Shown: positions 1 to 7,467, counted from the first letter of the stretch. The stretch: 10,531 nt of DNA from Proteiniphilum sp. UBA4977 (GCA_002398565.1 DGZP01000127.1:43027-53557); one strand, 5' to 3'. Program-made: numbers and translations. The notes: generated from the sequence alone by a model not told the origin.

Positions 1-651
1 AAATCATTTGATGAAATTACAGCCGGATTTTCATTAATGCAGCAAGTACGCATGGCGGAAAACAGACGCAATATCATCTATTGCGACTCAATGCTGCGTG
101 AACAATACGATCAGCTGAACGGGATGCTTGCAAAATTCGATTTTGTGAGAGACGACCGCTATCAGGAGTTTGGTGAATATTATCCTAAGATATACCCGCA
201 CAGGTCATCACTGAATCAAAACGGACTTCGTTCGGGAGTAGGGGAAAAAGGAGTACTATTCATTGAAAGTATTCTTTCCGGCTCTACCATAAAACACCAT
301 AAAATAAAGATTATTTCGGGTGATGGTAGTTTTGCTGAATCACTTGCTGTCACCTCCGATGGCTTGAATTATCGCTTCCGGACGTTGGATAAATCATACG
401 AGATAGTCCGTTTTACGGGTACAAACGAAAATGGAGTTGCCTTGTTTATCTACACCTTTCAGAATGATCCGCTCAGAGTGGAATTTATAGGCAACAGAAC
501 CATCTCTGTTGCTTTAAGTGACGCTGCCAAACAAGGTATTGTACAATCTTTCGAACTCTCCACGCTGCTACTGAACATTGAGCAGCTTAAATTTGAGAAA
601 GAAAAAAGCGAAACGCTGATTCGTTACCTTGAATCGAAGGATAAAACCTGA
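1..651 (+). CDS. Unrecognised protein, 5'-truncated by window edge
   Basis: The reading frame is open from base 1 to the TAA-free end at a TGA at 649-651, giving about 216 residues. The first in-frame ATG is at 37, but codons upstream of it are also open and read as plausible protein, so the true start probably lies outside the window. I do not recognise the family. It appears soluble: there is no signal peptide or membrane segment in the visible part. The N-terminal visible part is charged and probably helical. The middle is rich in beta-prone stretches with repeated Gly/Asp turns, and the last 40 or so residues (from about ELSTLLLNIEQLKFEKEKSE) look like an amphipathic helix or coiled coil rich in Glu and Lys. 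About 97 bases separate it from the next gene. That the frame is coding is well supported by its length and composition; its function is unknown. Confidence 0.7.
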   Translation, partial: KSFDEITAGFSLMQQVRMAENRRNIIYCDSMLREQYDQLNGMLAKFDFVRDDRYQEFGEYYPKIYPHRSSLNQNGLRSGVGEKGVLFIESILSGSTIKHHKIKIISGDGSFAESLAVTSDGLNYRFRTLDKSYEIVRFTGTNENGVALFIYTFQNDPLRVEFIGNRTISVALSDAAKQGIVQSFELSTLLLNIEQLKFEKEKSETLIRYLESKDKT

Positions 652-748
652 AAAGGCACCAGCAATCAGGTATAATTGTTACTCAAAACCGCATGATTCA
701 TAATGCCTTGAAAAAACAGTTTAAAATAACATTCGTAATAATTAAAAA

Positions 749-1219
749 ATGAAAAGAACTATTTTCGTAGTGATCGCTTTTGTGTTTGTTTTAACAATAG
801 TGAGTTGTGACCAATTTGGAGACAAACTAGGCCCGACCAACAACTATTTGTCATTCGAAGGAAAAAAGAATTCCATCACGGCGGCCAGATCCTTCCGTGC
901 AGGTGATAGTTTTGTGTTTCAGCTATACCCTGACAACAACAAATCTGCAAATGATAATTTTATGGAATTATCTTTCCCGGACACGCTGACAGATACCCTG
1001 TTCACCATTCCCCTGGCACAGGGAGAATGGCTGGTGAACGGTGCTGTAAACGGCATGAGATATTCGGGTGACAGACTCGGAAGGACTGGTTTCCAAAGCG
1101 CCAATGTACAAATAAAAATATTGGATGGTGCCGGCACCTGCGACTTGAAAATATCTCTTGCTCTGCCCGATAACCGTTGCGTGACCGGTTTTTACAAGGG
1201 CCTCATTGATGGGTTTTAA
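749..1219 (+). CDS. Small lipoprotein of unknown function
   Basis: This 156-residue protein has a typical lipoprotein signal: Lys-Arg at positions 2-3, a hydrophobic run, and a lipobox ending in Ile-Val-Ser-Cys with the lipidated Cys at position 20. The mature part begins with Asp-Gln after the Cys and is about 137 residues. It looks beta-rich, with alternating hydrophobic residues and Gly/Asn turns, as in a small beta-sandwich. Two further cysteines (in the GTCDLK and DNRCVTG segments) are close together near the C-terminus and could form a disulphide; this is inference. The ATG at 749 is preceded by an A-rich stretch (taataattaaaaa), the usual Bacteroidota start context. It does not match a family I can name. 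The gene ends 123 bases before the carboxylase operon, which has its own candidate promoter, so it is probably a separate transcription unit. Confidence 0.75.
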   Translation: MKRTIFVVIAFVFVLTIVSCDQFGDKLGPTNNYLSFEGKKNSITAARSFRAGDSFVFQLYPDNNKSANDNFMELSFPDTLTDTLFTIPLAQGEWLVNGAVNGMRYSGDRLGRTGFQSANVQIKILDGAGTCDLKISLALPDNRCVTGFYKGLIDGF

Positions 1220-1241
1220 AACCATCACAGATTTTCTGTAG

Positions 1242-1265
1242 AATTGTTTCCAATAGGGAACAATT
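1242..1265. repeat. 10-bp dyad upstream of carboxylase operon
   Basis: AATTGTTTCC at 1242-1251 and GGGAACAATT at 1256-1265 form an inverted repeat around the 4-base spacer AATA. Nine of ten positions are Watson-Crick pairs and the tenth is a T-G wobble. No T-run follows on either strand, so it does not look like an intrinsic terminator. It covers the place where the -33 element of the promoter at 1272-1279 should lie, which fits an operator, although no binding protein can be named. Confidence 0.45.
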
Positions 1266-1271
1266 ATCGCA

Positions 1272-1279
1272 TATATTTG
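1272..1279 (+). promoter_or_regulatory. Candidate -7 promoter element of carboxylase operon
   Basis: TATATTTG matches the Bacteroides -7 consensus TAnnTTTG exactly. The expected -33 position, about 20 bases upstream, holds GTTTC rather than TTTG, so the upstream element is weak and overlaps the dyad at 1242-1265. Transcription would start near 1287, leaving a leader of about 55 bases before the GTG start of the biotin carboxylase gene. The match is short and could be chance, but its position is right. Confidence 0.45.
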
Positions 1280-1342
1280 TTTGAATAATATTCTGCAAAA
1301 AATTGAGTTGGATTAATTGTGATAAAATCAAACTAAACCATT

Positions 1343-2851
1343 GTGATACAGAAAATTTTAATTGCAAACCGGGGAGAAATTGCGATTCGTGTCATGCGAA
1401 CCTGTAAGGAAATGGGGATTCGCACGGTGGCTGTTTATTCTGAGGCTGACCGTACATCCCGACATGTGACATACGCCGACGAGGCGGTATGTATAGGTCT
1501 TGCCTCATCACAGGAAAGCTATCTCAGAGCCGATAAGATTATCGATGCTGCAAAGCAGTTCCATGCCGATGCCATTCATCCCGGTTACGGATTTTTGAGT
1601 GAAAATGCCGAGTTTGCACGCCGTTGTAAAGAAGAGGGTATCATTTTTATTGGCCCTTCGGCGGAGAGCATCGAGGCCATGGGCGACAAGATCTCGGCAC
1701 GCCGGAAGATGATTGAGGCAAAAGTACCCGTTGTGCCCGGCACATCGGAAGATATGAAGCCGAGGGATCTTTTCCGTGTTTGCCGTAAGATCGGTTTTCC
1801 CGTCATTATCAAGGCAACCGCCGGCGGGGGTGGTAAAGGAATGCGACTAGTGCATGAGGAGAAACAACTACAGGAAGCTTACGATGCCGCTAAATCAGAA
1901 GCAAAGGCCTCTTTTGGAAATGATTCTGTTTATATAGAGAAATACATCGAGTCGCCCCACCATATAGAAATACAGTTTTTGGGCGACACCCACGGCAATG
2001 TGATACACTTGTTCGACCGTGAATGCTCGGTACAGCGACGTCATCAGAAGATTGTTGAAGAAAGCCCCTCTCCTTTTATCGATGAGAAAACCCGTCTTGC
2101 AATGGGTGCCATAGCTGTGAGGGCAGCAAAATCCATCGGATATACAGGTGCGGGTACTATTGAATTTCTGGTGGACGGTGAAATGAATTTTTACTTCCTG
2201 GAGATGAATACCCGTCTTCAGGTGGAACATCCCATTACGGAAGAGGTGCTGGGGGTTGATCTGGTTAAGGAGCAGATTCATATTGCCAACGGGAAAAAGT
2301 TGAGATTAACCCAAAAGAGATTGCATCAAAGGGGGCATGCGATTGAATGCCGTATATATGCCGAAGACCCGGAAAATAATTTTGCCCCTTCACCCGGTAT
2401 CATCCGTCACATTCAAACACCCGAAGGTATTGGTGTGCGTGTAGACAGTTATATTTACGACGGATACGAGATACCGGTCTACTACGATGCCATGATCGGA
2501 AAACTGATTGTTTGGGCCACCAGCCGTGTATATGCACTCGAAAGGATGCGCCGGGTGCTTTATGAGTACAAAATTACCGGTGTGAAAACAAACATCGACT
2601 ATCTCAGGCGTATTATGGACACGCGGGATTTTGAGCAAGGAAATTATACCACACATTTTATTGAAGACAACAGCAGTAAGCTTCAGGAGAGCACGGGAGA
2701 CGATAATGAAATAGAAGATATGGCCATCATTGCCGCGTATATAGATTATATTGTGAATAATAATGATACACCTTCCTCTGCTCAGGCCGACAACCTTCCT
2801 ATAAGCAGGTGGCGTGCTTTTGGCAAACAAAAAGGCGTACTGCGAATATAA
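1343..2851 (+). CDS. accC: Biotin carboxylase subunit of acyl-CoA carboxylase
   Basis: This 502-residue protein is the ATP- and bicarbonate-dependent biotin carboxylase that loads CO2 onto biotin of the carrier subunit. It starts at GTG 1343, giving the canonical N-terminus IQKILIANRGEIAIRV; an earlier TTG at 1341 would stop at once. The pre-ATP-grasp domain spans about 1-110 and includes HPGYGFLSEN (79-88). The ATP-grasp domain has the glycine-rich loop GGGGKGM (161-167). The active-site set seen in E. coli AccC is present: E274, E287, R291, E295 (in EMNTRLQVEHP) and R337. The C-terminal domain ends near residue 445. A tail of about 55 residues follows, beyond the usual AccC length of about 450. 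It contains a predicted helix and an SRWRAFG segment resembling the start of the BT domain of PccA-type alpha chains. It is first in a three-gene operon; 33 bases separate it from the carrier gene. Confidence 0.95.
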   Translation: MIQKILIANRGEIAIRVMRTCKEMGIRTVAVYSEADRTSRHVTYADEAVCIGLASSQESYLRADKIIDAAKQFHADAIHPGYGFLSENAEFARRCKEEGIIFIGPSAESIEAMGDKISARRKMIEAKVPVVPGTSEDMKPRDLFRVCRKIGFPVIIKATAGGGGKGMRLVHEEKQLQEAYDAAKSEAKASFGNDSVYIEKYIESPHHIEIQFLGDTHGNVIHLFDRECSVQRRHQKIVEESPSPFIDEKTRLAMGAIAVRAAKSIGYTGAGTIEFLVDGEMNFYFLEMNTRLQVEHPITEEVLGVDLVKEQIHIANGKKLRLTQKRLHQRGHAIECRIYAEDPENNFAPSPGIIRHIQTPEGIGVRVDSYIYDGYEIPVYYDAMIGKLIVWATSRVYALERMRRVLYEYKITGVKTNIDYLRRIMDTRDFEQGNYTTHFIEDNSSKLQESTGDDNEIEDMAIIAAYIDYIVNNNDTPSSAQADNLPISRWRAFGKQKGVLRI

Positions 2852-2884
2852 AAAGGTACTTTTGGAAATCAACAGCTTAATCAT

Positions 2885-3388
2885 ATGAAAGCGAAGACAG
2901 GCAGGAGAACATGTGAAGTGGAAATGATATCGAAGGATGGAAACAGGGTAGAGATCACTGTAGACGGAAAATTATATGACATTGACGTGGTCATGTCAGA
3001 AAGTGGTTTTTGTTCCATTCTGTATGGAGGACGCTCCTACAATGCAGAATCGGTTCGTCATTCCGAAGGAAAATATACCATCACTACAAATTTTCGTTAT
3101 TTTGATATCGAACTGTCGAACCCGCAAAAGAAATATTTAAGGGGACGGCAACAAGTCGTGGAAGAGGTGCAGGAGACTATCACCTCTCCCATGCCTGGTA
3201 AAATAGTGAGAATCATGGTATCCGAAGAGATGGAAGTGAAGCAGGGGGATCCCCTCATTGTGGTAGAGGCAATGAAAATGCAAAGTACCTACACTGCAGC
3301 TCAAAATGCCATCGTAGAGAAGATTCATGTGGAGGAGGGTGACTCTGTGACTCGTGATCAGCTACTCATTTCATTCAAAACAAATTAA
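2885..3388 (+). CDS. Biotin carboxyl carrier protein with BT-like N-domain
   Basis: This 167-residue protein carries the biotin that shuttles carboxyl groups between biotin carboxylase and carboxyltransferase. The C-terminal biotinyl domain (about 97-167) has the canonical VEAMKMQ motif with the biotinylated lysine at K131. It also has the paired SPMPGKIV entry strand (101-108) and a GDSV turn near the end. It lacks the AccB 'thumb' of fatty-acid-type carriers. Residues about 10-80 are a beta-strand-rich segment (EVEMISKDGNRVEITVDGKL and following) resembling the beta-barrel part of the BT domain in PccA alpha chains, so this is not a bare carrier. Only a short linker, with no Ala/Pro-rich run, joins the two parts. 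The gene lies between the biotin carboxylase and carboxyltransferase genes, the latter starting 11 bases on. Subunit identity is firm; the BT assignment is inference. Confidence 0.93.
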   Translation: MKAKTGRRTCEVEMISKDGNRVEITVDGKLYDIDVVMSESGFCSILYGGRSYNAESVRHSEGKYTITTNFRYFDIELSNPQKKYLRGRQQVVEEVQETITSPMPGKIVRIMVSEEMEVKQGDPLIVVEAMKMQSTYTAAQNAIVEKIHVEEGDSVTRDQLLISFKTN

Positions 3389-3399
3389 CTACAGGAACG

Positions 3400-4932
3400 A
3401 TGACACTTCAGGAAAAATTTCAGGTTTTCGAGGAGAAAAATAAAGCAGCCGAATTGGGAGGCGGAGCCAAAGCGATAGAGAAACAAAAAGAGTCCGGTAA
3501 GCTGACTGCCCGTGAAAGGATAAAGCTATTGCTGGATGATAACACATTTGTTGAAATAGACAAGTTTGTGGCACATGAATCGCACAATTATGGCATGCAT
3601 GAAAAACGTATTCCCGGCGATGGTGTGGTGAGTGGTTATGGAAAAATCGATGGCCGCCTGGTGTATGTATATGCCTATGACTTCACCGTGTTCGGGGGCT
3701 CACTGGGCCGTTCAAATGCCCATAAAATTGTGAAGGTTCAGAAGCTGGCCCTAAAAAACGGCGCGCCGGTCATAGCGTTAAACGATTCGGGTGGTGCCCG
3801 TATTCAGGAGGGAGTGTCATCATTAAGTGGATACTCTGATATTTTTTATCAGAACATCAAGGCATCGGGTGTGGTCCCCCAGATTTCAGCCATATTGGGT
3901 CCCTGCGCGGGAGGTGCCTGTTATTCTCCTGCGCTGACCGATTTTATTTTCATGGTAAAGGACAAGAGCAACATGTTCGTGACCGGACCCGATGTAGTGA
4001 AAACGGTCACGCATGAAACATTGACCAAGGAAGAATTGGGAGGTGCCAGTGTACATGCGACAAAAAGCGGTGTATCCCATTTCGTGGGGAATGATGAAGA
4101 AGAAACATTAATGATGATCCGTGAGCTGTTAAGTTTTCTTCCTTCCAACAATATGGAAGATCCTCCGCTTGTGCCCACAAAGGACAGTATCTCCCGCGAA
4201 TCACCTGGACTGCAGACACTGATTCCCGACGATACCAACCTGCCCTACGACATCAAGGAGCTCATTAAAGAGGTAGCGGACGAGAATTACTTCTTTGAAA
4301 TCATGCCTCAGTTTGCACAAAATATCGTGATCGGCTTTGCACGGCTGGGAGGCAGAACAGTGGGTATTGTTGCAAACCAGCCTGCCTATTTGGCCGGCGT
4401 GCTCGATATCGACGCCTCCGATAAGGCCGCACGATTTATCCGGTTCTGCGACAGCTTTGACATTCCGCTTATTACTTTTGTGGATGTACCTGGATTCCTT
4501 CCGGGGCGCGATCAGGAACATAATGGCATCATCCGTCATGGAGCCAAGATCGTATATGCCTACGCCGAAGCAACGGTGCCGAAAATTACACTTATCACAC
4601 GCAAAGCATACGGCGGCGCATATATAGTCATGTCCTCAAAAGAGTCGGGAGCCGATGTGAACTTCGCATACCCCAATGCTGAGATCGCTGTGATGGGTGC
4701 AGCAGGAGCTGTAAACATCCTATACCGCTCTTCCGACGAGGCAGAACGACAGCATGCGGCGGATGAATACAGCGAATTGTTTTCAAACCCCTACCGCGCT
4801 GCAGAAAAAGGATATATTGATGAAATCATCCTCCCTAAAACTACCCGGATTAAACTCATTCAGGCGTTGGAAATGACGGCCAACAAAACTGAATCTAATC
4901 CACCTAAGAAACATGGGAACATGCCGTTATAA
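3400..4932 (+). CDS. pccB: Acyl-CoA carboxylase carboxyltransferase (propionyl-CoA type)
   Basis: This 510-residue protein transfers the carboxyl group from biotin to an acyl-CoA, most likely propionyl-CoA to give (S)-methylmalonyl-CoA. Its length and fused N- and C-terminal crotonase-like halves match PccB/MmdA beta subunits, not AccA/AccD. Visible landmarks are GGARIQEGV (131-139), the N-half oxyanion site GPCAGGACY (167-175), VDVPGFLPG (361-369), the C-half oxyanion site YGGAY (404-408), and a C-terminus ending in KHGNMPL like human PCCB KHANIPL. Residue 409, directly after GGAY, is Ile (codon 4624-4626). Propionyl-CoA-specific enzymes have Asp there, while acetyl-accepting enzymes of Streptomyces have Ile. 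The adjacent biotin carboxylase gene argues for an ATP-driven carboxylase rather than the sodium-pumping methylmalonyl-CoA decarboxylase, which would need a membrane beta subunit; none is present. It is last in the operon. Confidence 0.93.
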   Translation: MTLQEKFQVFEEKNKAAELGGGAKAIEKQKESGKLTARERIKLLLDDNTFVEIDKFVAHESHNYGMHEKRIPGDGVVSGYGKIDGRLVYVYAYDFTVFGGSLGRSNAHKIVKVQKLALKNGAPVIALNDSGGARIQEGVSSLSGYSDIFYQNIKASGVVPQISAILGPCAGGACYSPALTDFIFMVKDKSNMFVTGPDVVKTVTHETLTKEELGGASVHATKSGVSHFVGNDEEETLMMIRELLSFLPSNNMEDPPLVPTKDSISRESPGLQTLIPDDTNLPYDIKELIKEVADENYFFEIMPQFAQNIVIGFARLGGRTVGIVANQPAYLAGVLDIDASDKAARFIRFCDSFDIPLITFVDVPGFLPGRDQEHNGIIRHGAKIVYAYAEATVPKITLITRKAYGGAYIVMSSKESGADVNFAYPNAEIAVMGAAGAVNILYRSSDEAERQHAADEYSELFSNPYRAAEKGYIDEIILPKTTRIKLIQALEMTANKTESNPPKKHGNMPL

Positions 4933-5050
4933 GAGAATGCCACCCCGGTGAACATCAAATTTATTCTGTTTCAAACCTGTTGTTTGCAATGTGATAAAAC
5001 TTTATTTGGACTTTTCTTTTGAAAAGAGAAGAGCTATTCCTGTTTTTTTG

Positions 5051-5058
5051 TATCTTTG
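5051..5058 (+). promoter_or_regulatory. Candidate -7 element of the cobalamin uptake operon
   Basis: TATCTTTG matches TAnnTTTG exactly. It sits just upstream of the first conserved part of the cobalamin riboswitch, so a transcript starting near 5065 would contain the whole aptamer. No good TTTG is found at the ideal -33 spacing; the nearest TTTTG, ending at 5021, is about 9 bases too far upstream. The position relative to the riboswitch is the main support. Confidence 0.6.
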
Positions 5059-5065
5059 CCTTTAG

Positions 5066-5290
5066 AAATGTTGGTGTTACCCGTTCCTTCTCGGCTTCGG
5101 AACAGGTAATGAAAAGGGAATCAGGTGGAAATCCTGAACAGACCCGCTGCTGTAAGCTCCGCTTATGTGCTGAACAAAACACCTTTTGCCACTGAATATA
5201 CACTCTGTACCTGGAGAGAAAAATCCACGGACAATCAGAGTGGTTTCGGGAAGGCGTTCAGACACGGGAGTAAGTCAGAAGACCTGCCAA
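5066..5290 (+). promoter_or_regulatory. Cobalamin (B12) riboswitch aptamer
   Basis: This leader has the conserved blocks of the cobalamin riboswitch in order. An arm pairs TTACC-c-GTTCC (from 5077) with GGAAC-a-GGTAA (to 5109). The core follows with GGGAATCAGGTGGAAATCCT (5116-5135), ACAGACCCGCTGCTGTAA (5138-5155) and ACGGGAGTAA (5264-5273), and then the B12 box AAGTCAGAAGACCTGCC (5272-5288). The peripheral region between about 5160 and 5260 is variable. It lies 117 bases upstream of the BtuB start codon. From the known class, adenosyl- or other cobalamin binding would lower expression of the downstream uptake genes. Identification is secure; exact ends and ligand subclass (adenosyl- versus methyl-/aquo-type) are not settled from reading alone. 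Confidence 0.95.
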
Positions 5291-5313
5291 CAGTTTCATT
5301 TTAGTTACATGGC

Positions 5314-5402
5314 TTTCGGGGAATAAAGCATGAAGACGACACACAATTACTTTATTTACAACGTGTTTCATTTTCATCATGCTTTACCGAAATCAATTCG
5401 GT
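5314..5402 (+). promoter_or_regulatory. Candidate riboswitch expression platform, competing helices
   Basis: Downstream of the B12 box, TAAAGCATGA (5324-5333) is perfectly complementary to TCATGCTTTA (5377-5386). The pairing can extend, across a 4-base bulge, by TTTCGG (5314-5319) with CCGAAA (5387-5392). The strand ACCGAA (5386-5391) can instead form a local hairpin with TTCGGT (5397-5402), which ends four bases before the ATG at 5407. The two helices cannot coexist because they share 5386-5391. No poly-T tract follows either stem, which suggests control of translation initiation rather than termination. The pairings are read directly; the regulatory role is inferred. Confidence 0.55.
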
Positions 5403-5406
5403 ATAG

Positions 5407-7467
5407 ATGAATTCGTTAAAACTGATATTATTATCTCTGATCGTAGTTATTCTGCCAGTCACTGTTTATTCTGCACGGGCAGTTACATCCCTCCAGCCTG
5501 TGGATGGTATGATGAATCTGGCCGACAGCCTTTATCTGCCGGAGGTAGTGGTATCTGCAAAAGCCAACAAAGAGATTATTCCCGCACAAAAGCTTTCAGG
5601 AAATGAGCTGAAAGGGCTGAACAGCTTATCCATAGCCGACGCCATCCGGTATTTCTCGGGTGTCCAGATCAAGGATTATGGTGGTATAGGAGGTCTGAAA
5701 ACGGTAGATATCCGCAGTATGGGCAGCAACCACATGGGTGTTTTCTATGATGGAATTGAGTTGGGTAATGCCCAGAACGGGCAGATTGACCTGGGCAAAT
5801 ACTCACTCGATAATTTGGAGTCGGTTACCCTCTACAACGGCCAGAAAAGCGAGATTTTTCAATCTGCCCGGGATTTCGGCTCCTCCGGTTCCATCTACCT
5901 GCGTACGCGCTATCCCCGTTTCGAAAATGATAAAAACTACAACCTCAGGGGAATCCTCCGATCGGGCTCGTTCGGATTAATCAATCCCTCCCTTTTGTGG
6001 GAACAGAAACTCTCTTCCTCACTCTCCGCAACCTTTAACACGGAGTGGATATCGGCAAATGGCAAGTATGCATACCGTTATAAACGGATACACCCAGTCA
6101 CCCACGAACTGGTTTACGACACCACAGCCACCCGGGAGAACGGCGATATGAATGCATTAAGGCTTGAAGGAGGATTGCATGGATTTGTGCCTTCCGGAAA
6201 CTGGAACCTGAAAGCTTATTTTTACTCCTCGGAACGGGGTATTCCCGGCGCCATCGTAAATAATGTATGGAAGCGATCACAGCGGCAATGGGACAAGAAT
6301 TTCTTTACCCAGGGTTCGTTCCGGAAATCTATCTCACCACGATATGATATCCTGGTAAACGCGAAATATGCCCATGACCGGATGAGGTATCTCAATCCTG
6401 ATACCACCCTGATGTATATCGATAATTCCTTCACCCAGCAGGAGGCATATCTTTCTTTGGTGAACAAATTTGCACTGTTGAGCAACTGGGATATCTCCCT
6501 CGCGGCGGACTGGCAGTGGAACGGGCTTCAGTCGGACATTGACGGCTTCAGGGAACCTACACGCTACAATACCCTCATCGCGGCGGCTACAGCGGCAGAT
6601 TTTGATAAAGTCACGCTGCAGGGTAGCATCCTCAGTAGTTGGGTCATCGAAAGTGTTGCGGGAAATAAGCAGAAACGTTCAGTCCAAAAACAGCTCTCCC
6701 CTGCCCTGTTTCTCAATTATAAACCTCTCGACTCACACAACCTCAATATCCGTGCTTTTTACAAGCAAAGTTTCCGGATGCCTACCTTCAACGATCTTTA
6801 CTATACCGATATAGGCAACGCAGACCTGGATCCTGAGGAAAGTTATCAGTATAATCTGGGAGCAGCCTATGACAAATCTTTCCGTCAGTTGGTCATACGT
6901 CATTGGGAGATAAAGGCTGATGCCTATTTAAACAGAGTCACCAATAAGATCATTGCAGTTCCCAAAGGAAATGGCATGTACCGCTGGATGATGACAAACC
7001 TGGGACAGGCGGAGATTAAAGGTGTCGACCTGTCGGCTTCTGCCATTTTGGAAGTGCACAGGGAGTGGCTGCTAAACCTGAGAATAACATATACCTACCA
7101 GCAGGCCCGCGATCTCACCCGGCGCCCCAACAAAGAACTGGAGAAAATCACCTATGGAGGCCAGATTGCCTATATTCCGTGGCATAACGGGTCACTCGTA
7201 GCAGGCCTGCAGTATCGTCTCTGGCAACTTAACTACAGCTTTATCTACGTGGGTGAGCGATATCGCTCTTCTGCAAACACGCCTGAGAATTATGAACAAC
7301 CCTGGTACACCAGCGATCTGTCGCTGAGTCGCTCCTTTACCCACGATCGGTTCGACAGCAAACTCACACTCGAAGTCAACAATCTGTTCAGCCAGGACTA
7401 CGAGGTAGTACTCAACTACCCGATGCCCAAAAGGAATTATAAACTAACCCTCACCGTTGAAATATGA
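5407..7467 (+). CDS. btuB: TonB-dependent outer-membrane cobalamin transporter BtuB
   Basis: This 686-residue protein is a TonB-dependent outer-membrane receptor that would import cobamides into the periplasm using TonB energy. It has a Sec signal peptide (about 1-25, hydrophobic core LKLILLSLIVVILPVTV). A TonB-box-like LPEVVVSA follows at 44-51. The plug domain (about 57-168) has the expected blocks: a helix with SIADAIRYFSGVQI, DIRSMG (101-106), VFYDGIELG (112-120) and a plug end near SSGSIYLRT. The rest is a beta-barrel of alternating strands ending in the aromatic/hydrophobic terminal strand NYKLTLTVEI. There is no N-terminal carboxypeptidase-D-like domain, so it is not SusC-type. The ATG at 5407 gives the signal peptide and lies just after the riboswitch leader. 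Substrate assignment rests on the riboswitch, the overlapping btuG-like gene and overall BtuB-like length. Its stop overlaps the next start by 4 bp (ATGA), implying translational coupling. Confidence 0.93.
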   Translation: MNSLKLILLSLIVVILPVTVYSARAVTSLQPVDGMMNLADSLYLPEVVVSAKANKEIIPAQKLSGNELKGLNSLSIADAIRYFSGVQIKDYGGIGGLKTVDIRSMGSNHMGVFYDGIELGNAQNGQIDLGKYSLDNLESVTLYNGQKSEIFQSARDFGSSGSIYLRTRYPRFENDKNYNLRGILRSGSFGLINPSLLWEQKLSSSLSATFNTEWISANGKYAYRYKRIHPVTHELVYDTTATRENGDMNALRLEGGLHGFVPSGNWNLKAYFYSSERGIPGAIVNNVWKRSQRQWDKNFFTQGSFRKSISPRYDILVNAKYAHDRMRYLNPDTTLMYIDNSFTQQEAYLSLVNKFALLSNWDISLAADWQWNGLQSDIDGFREPTRYNTLIAAATAADFDKVTLQGSILSSWVIESVAGNKQKRSVQKQLSPALFLNYKPLDSHNLNIRAFYKQSFRMPTFNDLYYTDIGNADLDPEESYQYNLGAAYDKSFRQLVIRHWEIKADAYLNRVTNKIIAVPKGNGMYRWMMTNLGQAEIKGVDLSASAILEVHREWLLNLRITYTYQQARDLTRRPNKELEKITYGGQIAYIPWHNGSLVAGLQYRLWQLNYSFIYVGERYRSSANTPENYEQPWYTSDLSLSRSFTHDRFDSKLTLEVNNLFSQDYEVVLNYPMPKRNYKLTLTVEI

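Noticed and set aside
653..709. AAGGCA ... TGCCTT inverted repeat after the first gene
   Set aside because: Six bases with a 45-base loop and no T-run is expected by chance.
2857..2864. TACTTTTG resembling a -7 promoter element before the carrier gene
   Set aside because: No -33 partner, it sits in a 33-base gap inside an obvious operon, and such 8-base matches occur by chance.
3400..4932. Methylmalonyl-CoA decarboxylase alpha subunit (mmdA) as the identity of the carboxyltransferase
   Set aside because: The operon contains an ATP-dependent biotin carboxylase and lacks the membrane beta subunit and small subunits of the sodium-pumping decarboxylase.
4972..4986. CAAAC-CTGTT-GTTTG small hairpin after the carboxyltransferase gene
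   Set aside because: Only five pairs, with no T-tract; likely chance.
5011..5026. CTTTTC-TTTT-GAAAAG hairpin as terminator of the carboxylase operon
   Set aside because: The stem is six A/T-rich pairs and the nearest T-run starts about 16 bases later, so it does not fit an intrinsic terminator. Nothing else between 4933 and 5050 is convincing either.
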